Assembly: GCA_002469765.1 (NCBI GenBank)
Contig: DKNS01000089.1
Location: forward strand, 2,435 to 10,184
Origin: Flavobacteriales bacterium UBA7382
Lineage (GTDB): Bacteria; Bacteroidota; Bacteroidia; Flavobacteriales_D; Sanyastnellaceae
Direction: 5' to 3'
Length of the DNA: 7,750 nt
The translations under genes and the position numbers were made by a program. The notes under the pieces are model-generated. The model did not search any database and had not been told where the DNA came from. It was given only the letters and a program-made list of their open reading frames with translations. Within the stretch, counting starts at the first letter, position 1; each line of letters starts with the position of its first letter. Shown here in pieces: positions 6,410-7,750 of this stretch.

Positions 6410-7750
6410 TCAGGGTGTCCGAAACACGTGCAGGCTTCCATGCTGCCGTTGGCCATCGGGTCGAATCAACACCCACTGGTAGTGCCCGTCCGGCACGCGT
6501 TCGCCGTTTCTGTATCGTCCGTTCCACACCAATTCCGATTGGGTGTTCGACGTGGTCTGGTCGGACCAAACTTCAACCCCGTGGCGGTTCAAGACGACGA
6601 GACGGGTGCCCTCGAGGTTTGACAGCCCTCGTATGCGAAACGAGTTGTTGCCACCCAGGTCGTCTGGGGTGAAGACATTGGGAATGTCACAGTTGCGCAC
6701 TCGAACCATGGCTTCGGTCACAAAGCCACAGGTGTCCACCAGGCTCAACAGTTCGTACCACGAAACTGGGGATGCGAGGGCCTCAAGACCATCCAGAACC
6801 CAGTGGTCTCCCTGCGGAGTGGCGTTGGCCAACAATGGGACACCTGACCCGGGGTTGTTCAGGATGGAGACCCCGTTGTAAAGAACATCTGCCACTGGAG
6901 TGCCGTCATTATCGGCAGGGAATTCGATGGACTCCAATGGGCACAAGGCGGTCTCTGTCGCCACGGGATGCAAGACCGGAATGGTGTGCAAAAGCGTTTT
7001 GCCGCATTGGTCGGTGATGGACAATTCCACCAAGGTTTCGGATGCCAATTGTCCGGAACCGTCGACAAAGAAGAAGATCGAGTCGAATTGGGCCGTCCAC
7101 GCGCCTGGCACTTGTGTGGCGTTGCCCCAGGCGTCTCCATCCCAGTTGTACGTGAAAGGGCCGTATCCGGAAATGTCGTCGTACCCGATTGTTTGAGAAC
7201 CGTCGTCCGCCAAGCACGACATCGGAGCAGGGGTGGGGACAATGGGGATGGGGTCGACAAGCACCACGTGGGCGACTGTGCTGGAGATTTGGTCGCAGGC
7301 GTTGACGTAGTTGCACTCAATGCGCAAATGCTCCACGCCTTCCTCGAAGCCGTCGTCCTCCAAACCCAAGGTGATGTCGCTTGACGTTTCACCTGCGGCC
7401 ATCACCACTTCATAAAAGTTCTCGTCAAAATCCAGTCCTTCAACGGCGGACCCCGTCAATGTCAAATAGGTGGTGTCGGTCATGTCGGATTCGGACTCCG
7501 GCCGTTCGATGGTGAAGCGGGCGTCGTTGCATCCCTCCATCACCACCGCGTCCACCACCATCGTTTCGCCATCCACCGTCACGGGCATGTCGTTGTTGGC
7601 AAGCCACGCCGCCATGGGGAAGGCTTCGCCATTGGGGTATTCAAGCACGGCGGGCAGCCCCAATGCTTCTTCGTAAGGCACGAGGTTCACCAGCCCTCCC
7701 GCGGCGAACGGCACGGCGTCGGCCTCCAACACGATCTCGGTGGGCTCGCA
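6410..7750 (-). CDS. Large secreted protein with Calx-beta-like region and gliding motility-associated C-terminal domain (N-terminus outside window)
   Basis: The last 446 residues of a longer protein are visible, and the frame stays open to the window edge. The piece reading EGCNDARFTIERP (72-84) up to about 165, with a Thr/Gly-rich strand pattern, MAAGETSSDITL and an EDDGFEEGVEHL turn, resembles the Calx-beta-like segment that follows the choice-of-anchor L domain in many Bacteroidota surface proteins. The middle (about 175-350) contains beta-rich, Cys-containing domains that I do not recognise individually. The final 90 residues are a type-B sorting domain: PNVFTPDDLGGNNSFRI (357-373), VVLNRHGVEVWSD (385-397), VWNGRY (408-413) and VPDGHYQWVL (419-428). 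The usual DGDGxND loop is degenerate. T9SS-dependent secretion or surface attachment is likely; ligand and exact role unknown. It ends 59 bases before the next secreted-protein start and may share its transcript. Confidence 0.85.
   Translation of the reverse strand, partial: CEPTEIVLEADAVPFAAGGLVNLVPYEEALGLPAVLEYPNGEAFPMAAWLANNDMPVTVDGETMVVDAVVMEGCNDARFTIERPESESDMTDTTYLTLTGSAVEGLDFDENFYEVVMAAGETSSDITLGLEDDGFEEGVEHLRIECNYVNACDQISSTVAHVVLVDPIPIVPTPAPMSCLADDGSQTIGYDDISGYGPFTYNWDGDAWGNATQVPGAWTAQFDSIFFFVDGSGQLASETLVELSITDQCGKTLLHTIPVLHPVATETALCPLESIEFPADNDGTPVADVLYNGVSILNNPGSGVPLLANATPQGDHWVLDGLEALASPVSWYELLSLVDTCGFVTEAMVRVRNCDIPNVFTPDDLGGNNSFRIRGLSNLEGTRLVVLNRHGVEVWSDQTTSNTQSELVWNGRYRNGERVPDGHYQWVLIRPDGQRQHGSLHVFRTP

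Noticed and set aside
6351..6569. Upstream extension of the PKD-repeat protein to 6569
   Set aside because: It overlaps the sorting domain of the upstream gene in another frame and would bury the signal peptide about 75 residues inside the protein.
1..7750. A parS site for ParB
   Set aside because: I looked for sequences like TGTTTCACGTGAAACA. CACGTG cores occur (near 3611, 4258 and 6425) but their flanks do not form the required inverted repeat.
1..7750. Mobile elements, CRISPR arrays, tRNA or rRNA genes, phage or defence genes
   Set aside because: No transposase or integrase motif, no regular short repeats with spacers and no RNA-gene signature was seen. Nearly all the sequence is accounted for by seven genes on one strand.

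Overview
The window looks like chromosomal DNA from a fairly high-GC member of the Bacteroidota, most likely Flavobacteriales or a relative. Three things point there: two proteins with the C-terminal domain used as a type IX secretion (T9SS) type-B sorting signal, a PUR-alpha-like DUF3276 protein, and the order parA-parB-DUF5683-dapB, which I recall as common in that group. Every gene I can support is on the minus strand, so transcription runs from position 7750 towards position 1. The lineage is inferred from gene content only.

Right part (about 3579-7750): two large exported proteins in tandem. The first (6410-7750) is cut by the window edge. It carries a Calx-beta-like region and a degenerate type-B sorting domain. 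The second (3579-6350) has a signal peptide, a Cys-containing N-terminal module, six PKD-like repeats spaced 81-88 residues apart, and a canonical sorting domain. The 59-base gap between them holds a perfect 12-base palindrome and an exact match to the Bacteroidota -7 promoter motif. Both products are probably displayed on the cell surface or released by the T9SS.

Middle (3151-3578): a small PUR-family nucleic-acid-binding protein. It is preceded by a hairpin and a 10-base palindrome in a 50-base gap.

Left part (1-3150): parA, parB, a DUF5683 membrane protein, dapB and the first 21 codons of a membrane-protein gene (possibly signal peptidase I). They are packed by overlaps of 14, 4 and 4 bases and a final gap of 2 bases, so they very likely form one translationally coupled operon. 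It joins chromosome segregation (ParA/ParB) to diaminopimelate/lysine synthesis (DapB) and envelope functions. A 96-base gap before parA holds an imperfect inverted repeat and weak promoter-like motifs.

I see no tRNA, rRNA, CRISPR array, insertion sequence, phage gene or defence system. Apart from the intergenic structures and a few unusual start sites, the region looks ordinary, and I found no convincing undescribed system.
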